A stretch of DNA of 64,000 nucleotides from Streptomyces sp. NBC_01314. Its GTDB lineage: Bacteria; Actinomycetota; Actinomycetes; Streptomycetales; Streptomycetaceae. A program made the position numbers and the translations under genes. The notes beneath the pieces were generated by a model. That model was not told the origin of the DNA. It made no database searches and saw only the letters and a list, made by a program, of their open reading frames with translations. The DNA lies in NCBI RefSeq assembly GCF_041435215.1, contig NZ_CP108394.1, positions 7,192,001 to 7,256,000 of the forward strand, in the 5' to 3' direction. Positions 43,869 through 52,314 of this stretch are shown in pieces. How positions within the stretch are numbered: the stretch's first letter is position 1; the number at the start of each line of letters is the position of its first letter.

Positions 43869-44393
43869 TCAGGCGCGGCCTCCGACGCTGTAGATCACGT
43901 CGGTGGCGTCGGCGTCGTCGTAGATGATCACCCGTACGTCGGCGCCGTCGGCGATGTCCCGGTTGATCGGATCGGAGGCGCCGGTCGCCGAGTACACACG
44001 GGACAACCCGAGGCCCTCCACCCACAGGCGGGCGTAGATCCCGTCGCCGTCGGCCTTCGTGTCGTAGAGGTACAGCAGCTCGTCGTCGGGATGGAACTCG
44101 GCCTTCCCGATCAGGTCCCCGCCGTGCCGGAGCTCCGCCTTGGCCCCTATGCCGCCGGGGTCCTTCACGAAGAACGTGTTGTCGTGGCTGTCGTCCAGGA
44201 AGCAGCCGCTGTCCCACTCCTCCACCGGCAGGTCACCGTTCAGCCGGTTGCAGTTGCCGGTGTCCACCTGGGCGTACCGGCCGCTCGGGTCCGGGTCGTA
44301 GGCCTGGGCCGGCGCGGAGGTCGCCAGTAACGAGCCGGCGGCCACGGCGGTCGCGGCCAGCAGCCCGGCAGTCCTTCTGCGCAGCTTCATCAT
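43869..44393 (-). CDS. Small secreted protein of unknown function
   Basis: This 174-residue protein has a signal peptide (MMKLRRRTAGLLAATAVAAGSLLATSAPAQA, cleavage expected after AQA). The acidic mature part is rich in Asp/Gly with two cysteines (GNCNRLNGDLPVEEWDSGCFLDDSHDNTFFVKDPGGIGAKAEL). GAGGAG precedes the paired ATG codons at 44393/44390. No family is recognised. It faces away from the HTH-glycosidase fusion gene, and direct repeats lie between them. Confidence 0.75.
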   Translation of the reverse strand: MMKLRRRTAGLLAATAVAAGSLLATSAPAQAYDPDPSGRYAQVDTGNCNRLNGDLPVEEWDSGCFLDDSHDNTFFVKDPGGIGAKAELRHGGDLIGKAEFHPDDELLYLYDTKADGDGIYARLWVEGLGLSRVYSATGASDPINRDIADGADVRVIIYDDADATDVIYSVGGRA

Positions 44394-44417
44394 GTGTCTC
44401 CTCGTGTCGGCCGATCA

Positions 44418-44454
44418 CGATCGGTGATGGCCATTCGTGATCGGTGATGGCCGT
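44418..44454. repeat. Direct repeats between divergent genes
   Basis: GATCGGTGATGGCC occurs twice, near 44419-44432 and 44439-44452. The first copy overlaps an imperfect inverted repeat (ATCACGATCGGTGAT). Possible operators for the HTH protein encoded next door. Confidence 0.5.
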
Positions 44455-44605
44455 CCGACTATCGCCACGCACCCCGCCGACCAGCCAGAACTCCCGCGTC
44501 CCATTCCGTCGCGGGATGCGCGCCACGCCGTTGACCAGGAAAGACGTGGCCGGGACGGGACGGGCCTGGGACGCTGGGGTGGACGTGGCAAGGGCGTCTC
44601 CGGGG

Positions 44606-46348
44606 GTGAGGGTCTTGAACAGGCTTGACGGGGAACGGGAGTTGGCCGAGGCGCTACGGCGGCTGAAGGAGCGCGGCGGGCTCAGTTACCAGGAGTTGGG
44701 GCAACGGGTCTTCATCAGCAGCTCCACGCTGCACCGGTACTGCACGGGCAAGGGTGTACCGGGGGACTACGGCGCCGTCGTCCGGATCGCCAGGGAGTGC
44801 GGAGCGGATTCGGCCGAGCTGAACGACCTGCTGCGGTACTGGGAGGCGGCGACCGGGGAGGGGGCGGCGGACACCGGTTCCCCGGACACCGGTTCCCCGG
44901 ACACCGGTTCCCCGGACACCGGTTTCCCGGCCGCGCGACCCGCTGGGCCGGCCTCGTCCGACGCCGCCACCGCGCCCACCGTGACGGCCTCGCCCACCGA
45001 GGCGGCGGCCCCGCCCGGCCCGAAGACGCGCACGGGCCGGCGTCGCCTGATCGGCCGGCTCGTCCTCGCCGTCGCGCTGGCGCTCGTCGTGCTGGGGGCC
45101 GCCGTCCTGCTCGTCCCGGACGGGCGCGGGGCGGACGGCGGTGTCGCGGTGCCGGCCGAGGTGGCGGCGAGTTGGACCCAGGAGCCGTTGCCGGTCGAAC
45201 CCGAGCTGTTCGGAATGACGATGAACAGCTTCAGCGGGACCATGCCGGGGTTCCGGGTGGGCACGGTACGGCTGTGGGACAGCGAGACCCGCTGGTCCCA
45301 AGTGGAGCCCGAACGGGGCGAGTTCGACTGGTCCACCCTCGACCGGTTGCTCGACGGCGCCGAACGGCGAGGTCTGCCCACGGTCTTCGTCTTCGGCGGT
45401 GCGCCCCCGTGGGCCGCCCCGAACGGCCGCAAGGCCGCCTACAAGGAGGACTCCCGCGCCGCGCCCCCGGACGACCTGGCCGACTGGGACGCCTTCGTGC
45501 GCGCGGTGGTGCGGCACGCGGGCGACCGTATCGACGCGTACGAGACGTGGATCACGGCCAATCACCCGCACCACTACAACGGCAGCGTGGAGACGCTCGC
45601 AGAGATGACCCGTCGCGCGAGCCTCATCATCCGGCAGGAGGACGAGGGTGCGACCGTGGTCTGTCCCTCGATCACCGACCTCTGGGAGAAGAAGTCGCAC
45701 GCGTACCTGCTCCGCTTCGCGGCGGCGGGCGCCTACCAGCACTGCGACGTGGCGGCCGTCAATCTCTACCAGCGGAGCGTCACGGATCCCCCGGAGACCC
45801 TGCTGGAGTCCATCCGGGACGTGGAACGGACCTTCCAACTCGCCGGCTACCACCTGCCGATGTGGCGGACGGGCACCACGCAGATGATCCAGCTGAACGA
45901 CCCGCTGGACGCGGACAGGGCGGCGGACCACCTGGTCCGCCTCTACCTGACGACCGTGTACTCCCGGCGTGTGGAGCGCTTCTTCTTCTACGCCTGGGGC
46001 AACAGCAAGATCCCCCTCGTCGTCCAGGCCGAGGGCCAGCCGCCCACCAGGGCAGGGCTCCACATCGACCGGCTCCAGCAGTGGCTCGCCCGTGCCAAGG
46101 TCCGCTCCTGCGGCAACGGGGACGAGATCCGGCTGCCGGAGAACGTCTGGCAGTGCGAGTTCCTCGTCCCCGGCGAACACGGCACCCCGCGCCGAGCCCG
46201 CATCCGGTGGACCCTCTCCGGCACGGCCGACGTCCGGGCGGGCGCGGGGGCGTCCCGCGTCGACCACCTCGACGGCACCACCCGCGAGATCGGCGCCGAG
46301 GACTCCCTGCGGATCACCGAACGGCCGGTTCTGGTCCGGTACCGCTGA
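44606..46348 (+). CDS. HTH-transmembrane-glycosidase-like fusion protein
   Basis: This protein of about 580 residues starts with a Cro/CI-like helix-turn-helix (ELAEALRRLKERGGLSYQELGQRVFISSSTLHRYCTGKGVPGDYGAVVRIAREC). A DTGSP tandem repeat and Pro/Thr linker follow, then one membrane segment (RLIGRLVLAVALALVVLGAAVLLVP) and an extracytoplasmic TIM-barrel domain resembling GH39/GH5-type glycosidases (GTVRLWDSETRWSQVEPERGEFDWSTLDRLLDGAERRGLPTVFVFGGAPPWA). Where such enzymes have Trp-Asn-Glu-Pro, it reads YETWITANHP, so the acid/base Glu is missing. The start is uncertain: GTG 44606 begins near the HTH, but ATG 44447 is also in frame. It may sense a wall glycan. Confidence 0.75.
   Translation: MRVLNRLDGERELAEALRRLKERGGLSYQELGQRVFISSSTLHRYCTGKGVPGDYGAVVRIARECGADSAELNDLLRYWEAATGEGAADTGSPDTGSPDTGSPDTGFPAARPAGPASSDAATAPTVTASPTEAAAPPGPKTRTGRRRLIGRLVLAVALALVVLGAAVLLVPDGRGADGGVAVPAEVAASWTQEPLPVEPELFGMTMNSFSGTMPGFRVGTVRLWDSETRWSQVEPERGEFDWSTLDRLLDGAERRGLPTVFVFGGAPPWAAPNGRKAAYKEDSRAAPPDDLADWDAFVRAVVRHAGDRIDAYETWITANHPHHYNGSVETLAEMTRRASLIIRQEDEGATVVCPSITDLWEKKSHAYLLRFAAAGAYQHCDVAAVNLYQRSVTDPPETLLESIRDVERTFQLAGYHLPMWRTGTTQMIQLNDPLDADRAADHLVRLYLTTVYSRRVERFFFYAWGNSKIPLVVQAEGQPPTRAGLHIDRLQQWLARAKVRSCGNGDEIRLPENVWQCEFLVPGEHGTPRRARIRWTLSGTADVRAGAGASRVDHLDGTTREIGAEDSLRITERPVLVRYR
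44870..44929 (+). repeat. Four tandem 15-bp repeats inside the fusion gene
   Basis: The unit GACACCGGTTCCCCG is repeated four times in frame (the last copy has one change), encoding DTGSP-DTGSP-DTGSP-DTGFP in the linker. Copy number is likely to vary between strains. Confidence 0.9.
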
Positions 46349-46497
46349 ACCGGCGTGACGAGCGTTACGGGGCTGTACGTCTGGACGGGTGTCACTACCC
46401 GCCGGTACGGTTCCTCTGAGCAAGCGCTTAGCCGAGCCGGTCGGGCCCGGCAGGGCGCTTGGGCACATCCGAAGGTACTCAGGTGGAGGTGACGGCG
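46349..46497. promoter_or_regulatory. Promoter region of the acyl-CoA dehydrogenase/thioesterase genes
   Basis: It contains GAGCAAGCGCTTAGCC with an AAGCGCTT palindrome at 46422-46429, a plausible operator for a TetR-type lipid regulator. GGAGG lies eight bases before the GTG start. The regulator is not encoded nearby. Confidence 0.4.
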
Positions 46498-47655
46498 GTG
46501 CGCCGTACGGTGTTCAACGAGGATCACGAGGCGTTCCGGGAGACCCTGCGTGCCTTCATCGAGGCCGAGGTCGTGCCCGTGTACGACGAGTGGTTCGCCG
46601 CCGGCCAGGCGCCGCGCGACTTCTACTACAAGCTGGCCGAGCTGGGTGTCTTCGGCATCCGCGTGGACGAGGAGTACGGCGGCGCCGGCATCGACTCGTA
46701 CAAGTTCGAGGCCGTCCTGTACGAGGAGACCGCCCGCGCGGGTGTCACCTTCGGCGGCTCCGGTGTGCACGTGCTGCTCGGCCTGCCGTACGTCAAACTG
46801 CTCGCCACCGACGAGCAGAAGAAGCGCTACCTGCCGAAGTTCGTCTCCGGTGAGGAGATGTGGGCGATCGCGATGACCGAGCCGGGCACCGGCTCCGACC
46901 TCGCGGGCATGAAGACCACCGCCAAGCTCAGCGAGGACGGCACGCACTACGTCCTCAACGGCTCCAAGACCTTCATCACCGGTGGCGTCCACGCCGATCA
47001 GATGATCGTCTGCGCCCGCACCGACGCGCCCAGCGCCGAGGACCGCCGCCACGGCATATCTCTCTTCGTGGTGGACACCAAGTCCGAGGGCTACTCGGTC
47101 GGCCGCAAGCTGGACAAGCTCGGCCTGAAGACCTCCGACACCGCCGAGCTGGCGTTCGTCGACGTCAAGGTGCCCGTCGAGAACCTTCTCGGCGAGGAGA
47201 ACAAGGGCTTCTCCTACCTCGGCCACAACCTCGCCTCCGAGCGCTGGGGCATCGCCTACGGCGCGTACGCGCAGGCCAAGGCGGCCGTCCGGTTCGCCAA
47301 GCAGTACGTGCAGGACCGGGTCGTCTTCGGCAAGCCCGTCGCGCACTTCCAGAACACCAAGTTCGAGCTGGCCGCCTGCCAGGCCGAGGTGGACGCGGCC
47401 GAGGCCGTCGCCGACCGAGCCACGGAGGCCCTCGACGCCGGTGAGCTGACGCCCGCCGAGGCCGCCAGCGCCAAGCTGTTCTGCACCGAGGTCGCCCACC
47501 GCGTCATCGACCGCTGCCTCCAGCTGCACGGCGGCTACGGCTTCATGAACGAATACCCGATCGCCCGCCTGTACGCGGACAACCGCGTCAACCGCATCTA
47601 CGGCGGCACCAGCGAGATCATGAAGTCGATCATCGCCAAGGACATGGGTCTGTGA
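46498..47655 (+). CDS. Acyl-CoA dehydrogenase
   Basis: This 385-residue FAD-dependent acyl-CoA dehydrogenase has MTEPGTGSDLAGMKTTAKL, YVLNGSKTFITGGVHAD and the C-terminal LQLHGGYGFMNEYPIARLYADNRVNRIYGGTSEIMKSIIAKDMGL. The YGGTSEI segment, rather than the catalytic-Glu GEGT form, suggests a long-chain or branched acyl-CoA subgroup. GTG 46498 is preceded by GGAGG; a TTG at 46459 is also in frame. It lies 60 bp before tesB in the same orientation, suggesting joint function in fatty-acid turnover. Confidence 0.92.
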   Translation: MRRTVFNEDHEAFRETLRAFIEAEVVPVYDEWFAAGQAPRDFYYKLAELGVFGIRVDEEYGGAGIDSYKFEAVLYEETARAGVTFGGSGVHVLLGLPYVKLLATDEQKKRYLPKFVSGEEMWAIAMTEPGTGSDLAGMKTTAKLSEDGTHYVLNGSKTFITGGVHADQMIVCARTDAPSAEDRRHGISLFVVDTKSEGYSVGRKLDKLGLKTSDTAELAFVDVKVPVENLLGEENKGFSYLGHNLASERWGIAYGAYAQAKAAVRFAKQYVQDRVVFGKPVAHFQNTKFELAACQAEVDAAEAVADRATEALDAGELTPAEAASAKLFCTEVAHRVIDRCLQLHGGYGFMNEYPIARLYADNRVNRIYGGTSEIMKSIIAKDMGL

Positions 47656-47715
47656 CACGGACCGTGACACGGGTCCGTAAGGCCCCGGAAATTACTGTGC
47701 AGTACAACTGATCCC

Positions 47716-48594
47716 ATGAGTCAGGTACCACTGCAGTCTCTCCTCGATCTGCTCGACCTCGAGCAGATCGAGGAGAACATCTTCCGCGGCCAGTCCCGGC
47801 CCGCCATCGTCCCCCGGGTCTTCGGCGGGCAGGTCGCGGCACAGGCGCTCGTAGCCGCCGGGCGGACGGTCCCCGCGGACCGGCTGCCGCACTCCCTCCA
47901 CGCGTACTTCCTGCGCATCGGCGACGCCGGCGCGCCCATCGTGTACACCGTGGAGCGTATGAACGACGGCCGCTCCTTCACCGCGCGCCGCGTCGTCGCC
48001 GTCCAGCACGGCCAGCCGATCTTCGCCCTCTCCGCGTCCTTCCAGCGGTACGAGGACGGCCTCGACCACCAGGCCCCGATGCCCGCCGCACCCGACCCGG
48101 AGTCCCTGCCCACCGCCGATCAGCGGCTCCCGGCGTACGCGCTCGACCCGGCCGTCGTGGAGAAGATGCTGGAGGCACGGGCCGCCGTCGACCTCCGTTA
48201 CGTCGACGACCCGCCCTACGGCCGCTACGGCGAGCCGCGTGAACCGCGCTCCCAGGTGTGGTTCCGGGCCAACGGCAAGCTCGACGACGACCCGCTCCTG
48301 CACGTCGTCCTCGCCACCTACGTCTCCGACATGACGCTCCTCGACTCCATCCTGCTCGCGCACGGGCGCGGCGGCTGGGCCGTCGGCGATGTCGTCGGGG
48401 CCTCGCTCGACCACGCCATGTGGTTCCACCGGCCGTTCCGCGCCGACGAGTGGCTCCTGTACGACCAGGAGTCGCCGTCCGCGTCGGCCGGCCGGGGCCT
48501 CGGCCAGGGCCGGATCTACACGCAGGACGGCCGGCTCGCGATCTCCGTGATCCAGGAGGGCGTCGTCCGCGTACCGAGGCCGAAGACGCCCTGA
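47716..48594 (+). CDS. tesB: Acyl-CoA thioesterase II
   Basis: This 292-residue double hot-dog thioesterase hydrolyses acyl-CoA to free acid and CoA. It has the N-terminal RPAIVPRVFGGQVAAQALVAAGRTV with the following HSLHAYFLRIGDAGAPIVYTVERMNDGRSFTARRVVA. The second half carries YVSDMTLLDSILLAHG and SLDHAMWFHRPFRADEWLLYDQESPSASAGRGLGQGRIYTQDG, with the expected Asp/Thr/Gln catalytic triad region. It follows the acyl-CoA dehydrogenase by 60 bp. Confidence 0.95.
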   Translation: MSQVPLQSLLDLLDLEQIEENIFRGQSRPAIVPRVFGGQVAAQALVAAGRTVPADRLPHSLHAYFLRIGDAGAPIVYTVERMNDGRSFTARRVVAVQHGQPIFALSASFQRYEDGLDHQAPMPAAPDPESLPTADQRLPAYALDPAVVEKMLEARAAVDLRYVDDPPYGRYGEPREPRSQVWFRANGKLDDDPLLHVVLATYVSDMTLLDSILLAHGRGGWAVGDVVGASLDHAMWFHRPFRADEWLLYDQESPSASAGRGLGQGRIYTQDGRLAISVIQEGVVRVPRPKTP

Positions 48595-48654
48595 CCTCGG
48601 GTGACCTCCTGACCTCGGGTGACTCCCGGGGTCGGGTGACCTCCCGGGAAGGCT
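48595..48654. repeat. Short tandem repeats after tesB
   Basis: The gap repeats GACCTCGGGTGAC-type units (GACCTCGGGTGACCTCCT, GACCTCGGGTGACTC, GGTCGGGTGACCTC) and ends in a CCCGGG palindrome pair. These 60 bp separate two convergent genes and may act as a termination region. Confidence 0.5.
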
Positions 48655-49449
48655 CTAGCCGTCCTTGAGCCCCGCCTGCTCCAGCAGGTACGCCGACATC
48701 GGGTCGTAGTAGCGCGGGCTGACCACGTGGTCGTCGAGCGGGACCACGGCCTGGAGCGTGCCCTCGGACTCGCCGAGGAAGAGGGCGGGGTCGTTGGAGT
48801 CCGCGTAGCCGACGGAGTCGACGCCGAGCTGGCCGGCGCAGCCCGCCCAGCCGTGGTCGGCGACGACCAGGTCGGGCAGCGGGCGGCCGGCGCCCTCCAG
48901 GCCCCGCAGGATGGCACGCATCGGCTCGGGGGAGTGGGTGTGCCAGAGCGTGGCGCCGTGTTCGAGGACGGCGACGTCCGCGAACTGCATGACGTACCCC
49001 TCCTCCGTCTGCAGGCCGTCCGGGATGACGACGATCTCGCAGCCGGCCGCGCGCAGCGCCCGCGCCGTCTCGTGGTGCACCTGGAGCAGCCCGCCGGGGT
49101 GGCCGGTGGCGAACAGGACGCGCTGCGCGCCCTCCGCGGCCTTGCGCAGCCGGGCCGCCATGCGCTCCAGCGCGTCGACCGTCAGGTCCGGGTCGATGGT
49201 GTCCTGGCCGTAGCGGTACCCCGGGTCGTCGTTCACACCGACGCGCTCCGCCATCACGGCCAGCACGTCCTGCTCGTCGCTCCAGCGGTCCCCGAGCTCC
49301 AGGCCGAGCCAGTAGTGGCGGTTGCCGTTGGCCAGTTCGCGGTAGTGGGAGAGGTTGTTCTCGCGCGGCGTGGCGACGTCGCCCGCGATACGCGTCCGTA
49401 CAAGGTGTTCGACGAGCTCGGCGCGGCTGGGGGTCCCGGGTATCGGCAT
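48655..49449 (-). CDS. Conserved actinobacterial phosphatase-like protein
   Basis: This 264-residue protein is, from memory, usually annotated phosphatase in Streptomyces. It contains VLFATGHPGGLLQVHHETARALRAAGCEIVVIPDGLQTEEGYVMQFADVAVLEHGATLWHTHSPEPMRAIL and LPDLVVADHGWAGCAGQLGVDSVGYADSNDPALFLGESEGTLQAVVPLDDHVVSPRYYDPM. The His/Asp-rich motifs (GHPGG, DHGW, DSND) suggest a metal-dependent active site, but the substrate is unknown. The ATG is at 49449. Confidence 0.8.
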   Translation of the reverse strand: MPIPGTPSRAELVEHLVRTRIAGDVATPRENNLSHYRELANGNRHYWLGLELGDRWSDEQDVLAVMAERVGVNDDPGYRYGQDTIDPDLTVDALERMAARLRKAAEGAQRVLFATGHPGGLLQVHHETARALRAAGCEIVVIPDGLQTEEGYVMQFADVAVLEHGATLWHTHSPEPMRAILRGLEGAGRPLPDLVVADHGWAGCAGQLGVDSVGYADSNDPALFLGESEGTLQAVVPLDDHVVSPRYYDPMSAYLLEQAGLKDG

Positions 49450-49546
49450 GCGTCCATTGTGAGGCAGACGACTGCGGGAGTCGCGGGCGTCCCCGCCGCT
49501 GCGACCTGCGTCACTCTCCGGCGGACCGGTGGCCTCCGGCCGAAGG

Positions 49547-51139
49547 TCACTCCCGCCGCAGCGCGAACCACAACTCCATCCGTACGTCCGGGTCGTCGAG
49601 GTCCACGTCCAGCAACGCCGCGCACCGGCCGATCCGTTGGCGGACCGTGTTGCGGTGCACGGCCAGTGCCACGGCCGTACGGTCCCAACTGCCGTGCAGC
49701 GAGAGCCAGGTGTGCAGGGTCTCGGCGAGCGCGGCGGCACCGGGCGCGGTGTTGAAGGGGGCCAGCAGGGCCTGGGCGTGGGCGGTCGCGTCCGCCGCCG
49801 GCACCAGGTCGGTGAGGGCCGTGCGGGAGCCGTGCCGGACCAGCGCCGTTCGGGTCGCCCTGGCCCGGGCGAGAGCGCGGGCGGCCTGTATGTCGGCGGC
49901 CGTCCACGCGTGCGGCTCGGTGGGGGCGCTCACCCCGCACGTCCAGCCGGGCTGGGCGTCGACCTCGCGGTCGGCGGGGACGAGGACGCGGACGACGTCG
50001 CCGTGCGCGTCGACCAGCGCGGAGCCCAGGGCGGTGCCGAGCGCGGCGGCGGCGAGGGTGTCGGGGTGGGGGCCGTCCTCGGTGGGGTGGGCGTGTACGA
50101 CGAGCCAGCGGGGGGCTCCGCCCAGGAGGGGGGCCACCTCATCGGGCGGGGCGCCCAGCAGCAGGCGGACGAGAGCGGACGCGCGTGCCGCACCCGTGCC
50201 GCTCTGTTGTTCGCCGGTGAGGAGGGAGAGGAGGACGGCTGCGACGGAGGCGATCGTGTGGTCGCCGGGGTCCCGGTGGGGGGTGGCCACGCCGAGGGTG
50301 AAGCCGTGCCCTTGGGAGGTGAGGGTGTAGGCGGCGAGGTGGGTGCCGTCGACCGTGTCCGTGGCGGAGGTGGGTGTGGAGGTGCGCGGGGAGGGGGGTT
50401 GTGGTGGGTTGGCGGGCGCGGGTTCGTCGGGGCTGGTCGCGCAGTTCCCCGCGCCCCTTGAGAGGCGGCCGGTGTTCTGAGCGGCAACCGGCTGTACCAC
50501 CGCCGCCAGGCCGGCCAGGGCATCCGGCGTCGGTCCTCGCCCTGCCGTCGCCAGCTCCGCGCCGTCCGGGCCGTACAACACCGCCCGGCCGCCGACCCGC
50601 TGGGCCAGTCGCCGTAGGACCGCTCGTACCGGGTCCGGGCGGGACGCCGCCGCCGCCAGGCTCTGCTGGGCCTCGGTGACACGGCGCAGTTCCGCGTGCC
50701 GGGCTTGGGCCATCAGCTGCCACACCGAGCGGGCGACGCCCGAGAAGGTCGTCCGGGGCGGGACCTCGATCAGGGGCAGCCCGTAGGTGTCGCAGGCCGC
50801 GACCAGCGCCCTCGGGACGCTGTCGTGGACCGGGGCGACGCCGAAGCCGAGGGCCGCGCCGCCCGCCGCGACGATGCGGGAGACGTAGCCGTCGAAGTAG
50901 GTGCCGGACCCCGCGGCCTCCGGGATGTGGACACCGGCCGTCAGCAGCAGCTCGCCGCCGAGCAGGTACGGATAGGGGTCCGACATCTCCGAGGTGTGCG
51001 CCCAGTGGATGACCGTTCCCTCGTCCACCGGCCCGGCGATCTGGCGCAGGCCCAGGTCGTCGCGGGCGAGGAGGGCCGAGAGGGGCACGGGTGGGGTGGG
51101 AGGGACGGCCGGGGTGTGGGGTGCGGCCGAGTCCGGCAT
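49547..51139 (-). CDS. PucR-family transcriptional regulator
   Basis: This 530-residue regulator has an N-terminal PucR purine-catabolism domain (VPLSALLARDDLGLRQIAGPVDEGTVIHWAHTSEMSDPYPYLLGGELLLTAGV). A GGDEF-like middle region follows, then a C-terminal PucR helix-turn-helix (LAETLHTWLSLHGSWDRTAVALAVHRNTVRQRIGRCAALLDVDLDDPDVRMELWFAL). GGAAGGA lies upstream of ATG 51139. It is divergent from the ureohydrolase-ThDP pair and probably controls it. The linker GRLSRGAGNCATSPDEPAPANPPQPP is encoded by a dispersed intergenic-type repeat that has entered the gene in frame. Confidence 0.92.
   Translation of the reverse strand: MPDSAAPHTPAVPPTPPVPLSALLARDDLGLRQIAGPVDEGTVIHWAHTSEMSDPYPYLLGGELLLTAGVHIPEAAGSGTYFDGYVSRIVAAGGAALGFGVAPVHDSVPRALVAACDTYGLPLIEVPPRTTFSGVARSVWQLMAQARHAELRRVTEAQQSLAAAASRPDPVRAVLRRLAQRVGGRAVLYGPDGAELATAGRGPTPDALAGLAAVVQPVAAQNTGRLSRGAGNCATSPDEPAPANPPQPPSPRTSTPTSATDTVDGTHLAAYTLTSQGHGFTLGVATPHRDPGDHTIASVAAVLLSLLTGEQQSGTGAARASALVRLLLGAPPDEVAPLLGGAPRWLVVHAHPTEDGPHPDTLAAAALGTALGSALVDAHGDVVRVLVPADREVDAQPGWTCGVSAPTEPHAWTAADIQAARALARARATRTALVRHGSRTALTDLVPAADATAHAQALLAPFNTAPGAAALAETLHTWLSLHGSWDRTAVALAVHRNTVRQRIGRCAALLDVDLDDPDVRMELWFALRRE
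50437..50458. repeat. Dispersed GC-rich repeat (copy 2) inside the pucR-type gene
   Basis: The 22 bases are identical to 29458-29479. Here the repeat lies within a coding region and is translated on the minus strand as part of RGAGNCAT in the interdomain linker. Confidence 0.75.
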
Positions 51140-51312
51140 GGTGTGCGTTCCTTCCATCGGACACGGCGTGAATGGATGAAACGTACACTTCGCAGCCGCC
51201 TTCCCGCGGCCTAGGGTCGGTGCCCGTCACCAGTGGAGTCATCTCGGGTCGCACATATCAGCGCACAACCATGTGTGCCGACCGACGCGTATGCAGGAAG
51301 TAGGCAGCCCCC
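51140..51312. promoter_or_regulatory. Divergent promoter region between the PucR and ureohydrolase genes
   Basis: This 173-bp region must contain promoters for both genes and probably the PucR operator. I cannot point to a clear inverted repeat. Confidence 0.4.
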
Positions 51313-52314
51313 ATGACCAGCAACGAGACGCCCCGCGGCCCGGTCGACCCGCCCCGCGGCCCGGTCGACTCCTCCCGCATCCCGCGCTACGCCGGTCCCG
51401 CGACCTACGCCCGGCTGCCGCGCCTCGACGAGGTGGGCCGCGCGGACGTCGCGGTCGTGGGGGTGCCGTTCGACTCGGGCGTCTCGTACCGGCCGGGTGC
51501 CCGCTTCGGCGGCAACGCGATCCGCGAGGCGTCCCGGCTGCTGCGCCCCTACAACCCGGCCCAGGACGCCTCCCCCTTCGCCCTCGCCCAGGTCGCGGAC
51601 GCCGGAGACATCGCCGCCAACCCGTTCGACATCAACGAGGCGGTGGAGACGGTCGAGGCGGCGGCGGACGAGCTGCTGGGGACGGGGGCCCGCCTGATGA
51701 CCCTCGGCGGCGACCACACCATCGCCCTGCCACTGCTGCGGTCGGTCGCGAAGAAGCACGGGCCGGTGGCCCTCCTCCACTTCGACGCGCACCTCGACAC
51801 CTGGGACACCTACTTCGGCGCCGAATACACCCACGGCACCCCGTTCCGGCGGGCGGTCGAGGAGGGCATCCTCGACACCGAGGCCCTGTCGCACGTGGGC
51901 ACGCGCGGCCCGCTGTACGGCAAGCAGGACCTCACCGACGACGAGAAGATGGGCTTCGGGATCGTCACCTCCGCCGACATCTACCGCCGGGGCGCCGACG
52001 AGGTGGCCGACCAGCTGCGCCAGCGCATAGGCGACCGCCCCCTCTACATCTCCATCGACATCGACTGCCTCGACCCCGCCCACGCGCCGGGCACCGGGAC
52101 GCCCGAGGCCGGCGGCATGACCTCGCGGGAACTGCTGGAGATCCTGCGGGGCCTGGCCTCCTGCAACCTGGTCTCCGCCGACGTCGTCGAGGTGGCGCCC
52201 GCGTACGATCACGCCGAGATCACCGCGGTGGCCGCCTCGCACACGGCGTACGAACTCACCACGATCATGTCCCGTCAGATCGCGCAGGAAAAGAAGGACA
52301 AGGCAGCGCAGTGA
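51313..52314 (+). CDS. Agmatinase/guanidinobutyrase-type ureohydrolase
   Basis: This 333-residue binuclear manganese hydrolase has [48 protein letters not shown] and [28 protein letters not shown], with the full set of metal Asp/His ligands. It releases urea from agmatine or a related guanidino compound such as 4-guanidinobutyrate. Sequence alone does not decide between them; the orthologue is commonly called speB. Its stop overlaps the GTG of the ThDP enzyme gene. Confidence 0.92.
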   Translation: MTSNETPRGPVDPPRGPVDSSRIPRYAGPATYARLPRLDEVGRADVAVVGVPFDSGVSYRPGARFGGNAIREASRLLRPYNPAQDASPFALAQVADAGDIAANPFDINEAVETVEAAADELLGTGARLMTLGGDHTIALPLLRSVAKKHGPVALLHFDAHLDTWDTYFGAEYTHGTPFRRAVEEGILDTEALSHVGTRGPLYGKQDLTDDEKMGFGIVTSADIYRRGADEVADQLRQRIGDRPLYISIDIDCLDPAHAPGTGTPEAGGMTSRELLEILRGLASCNLVSADVVEVAPAYDHAEITAVAASHTAYELTTIMSRQIAQEKKDKAAQ

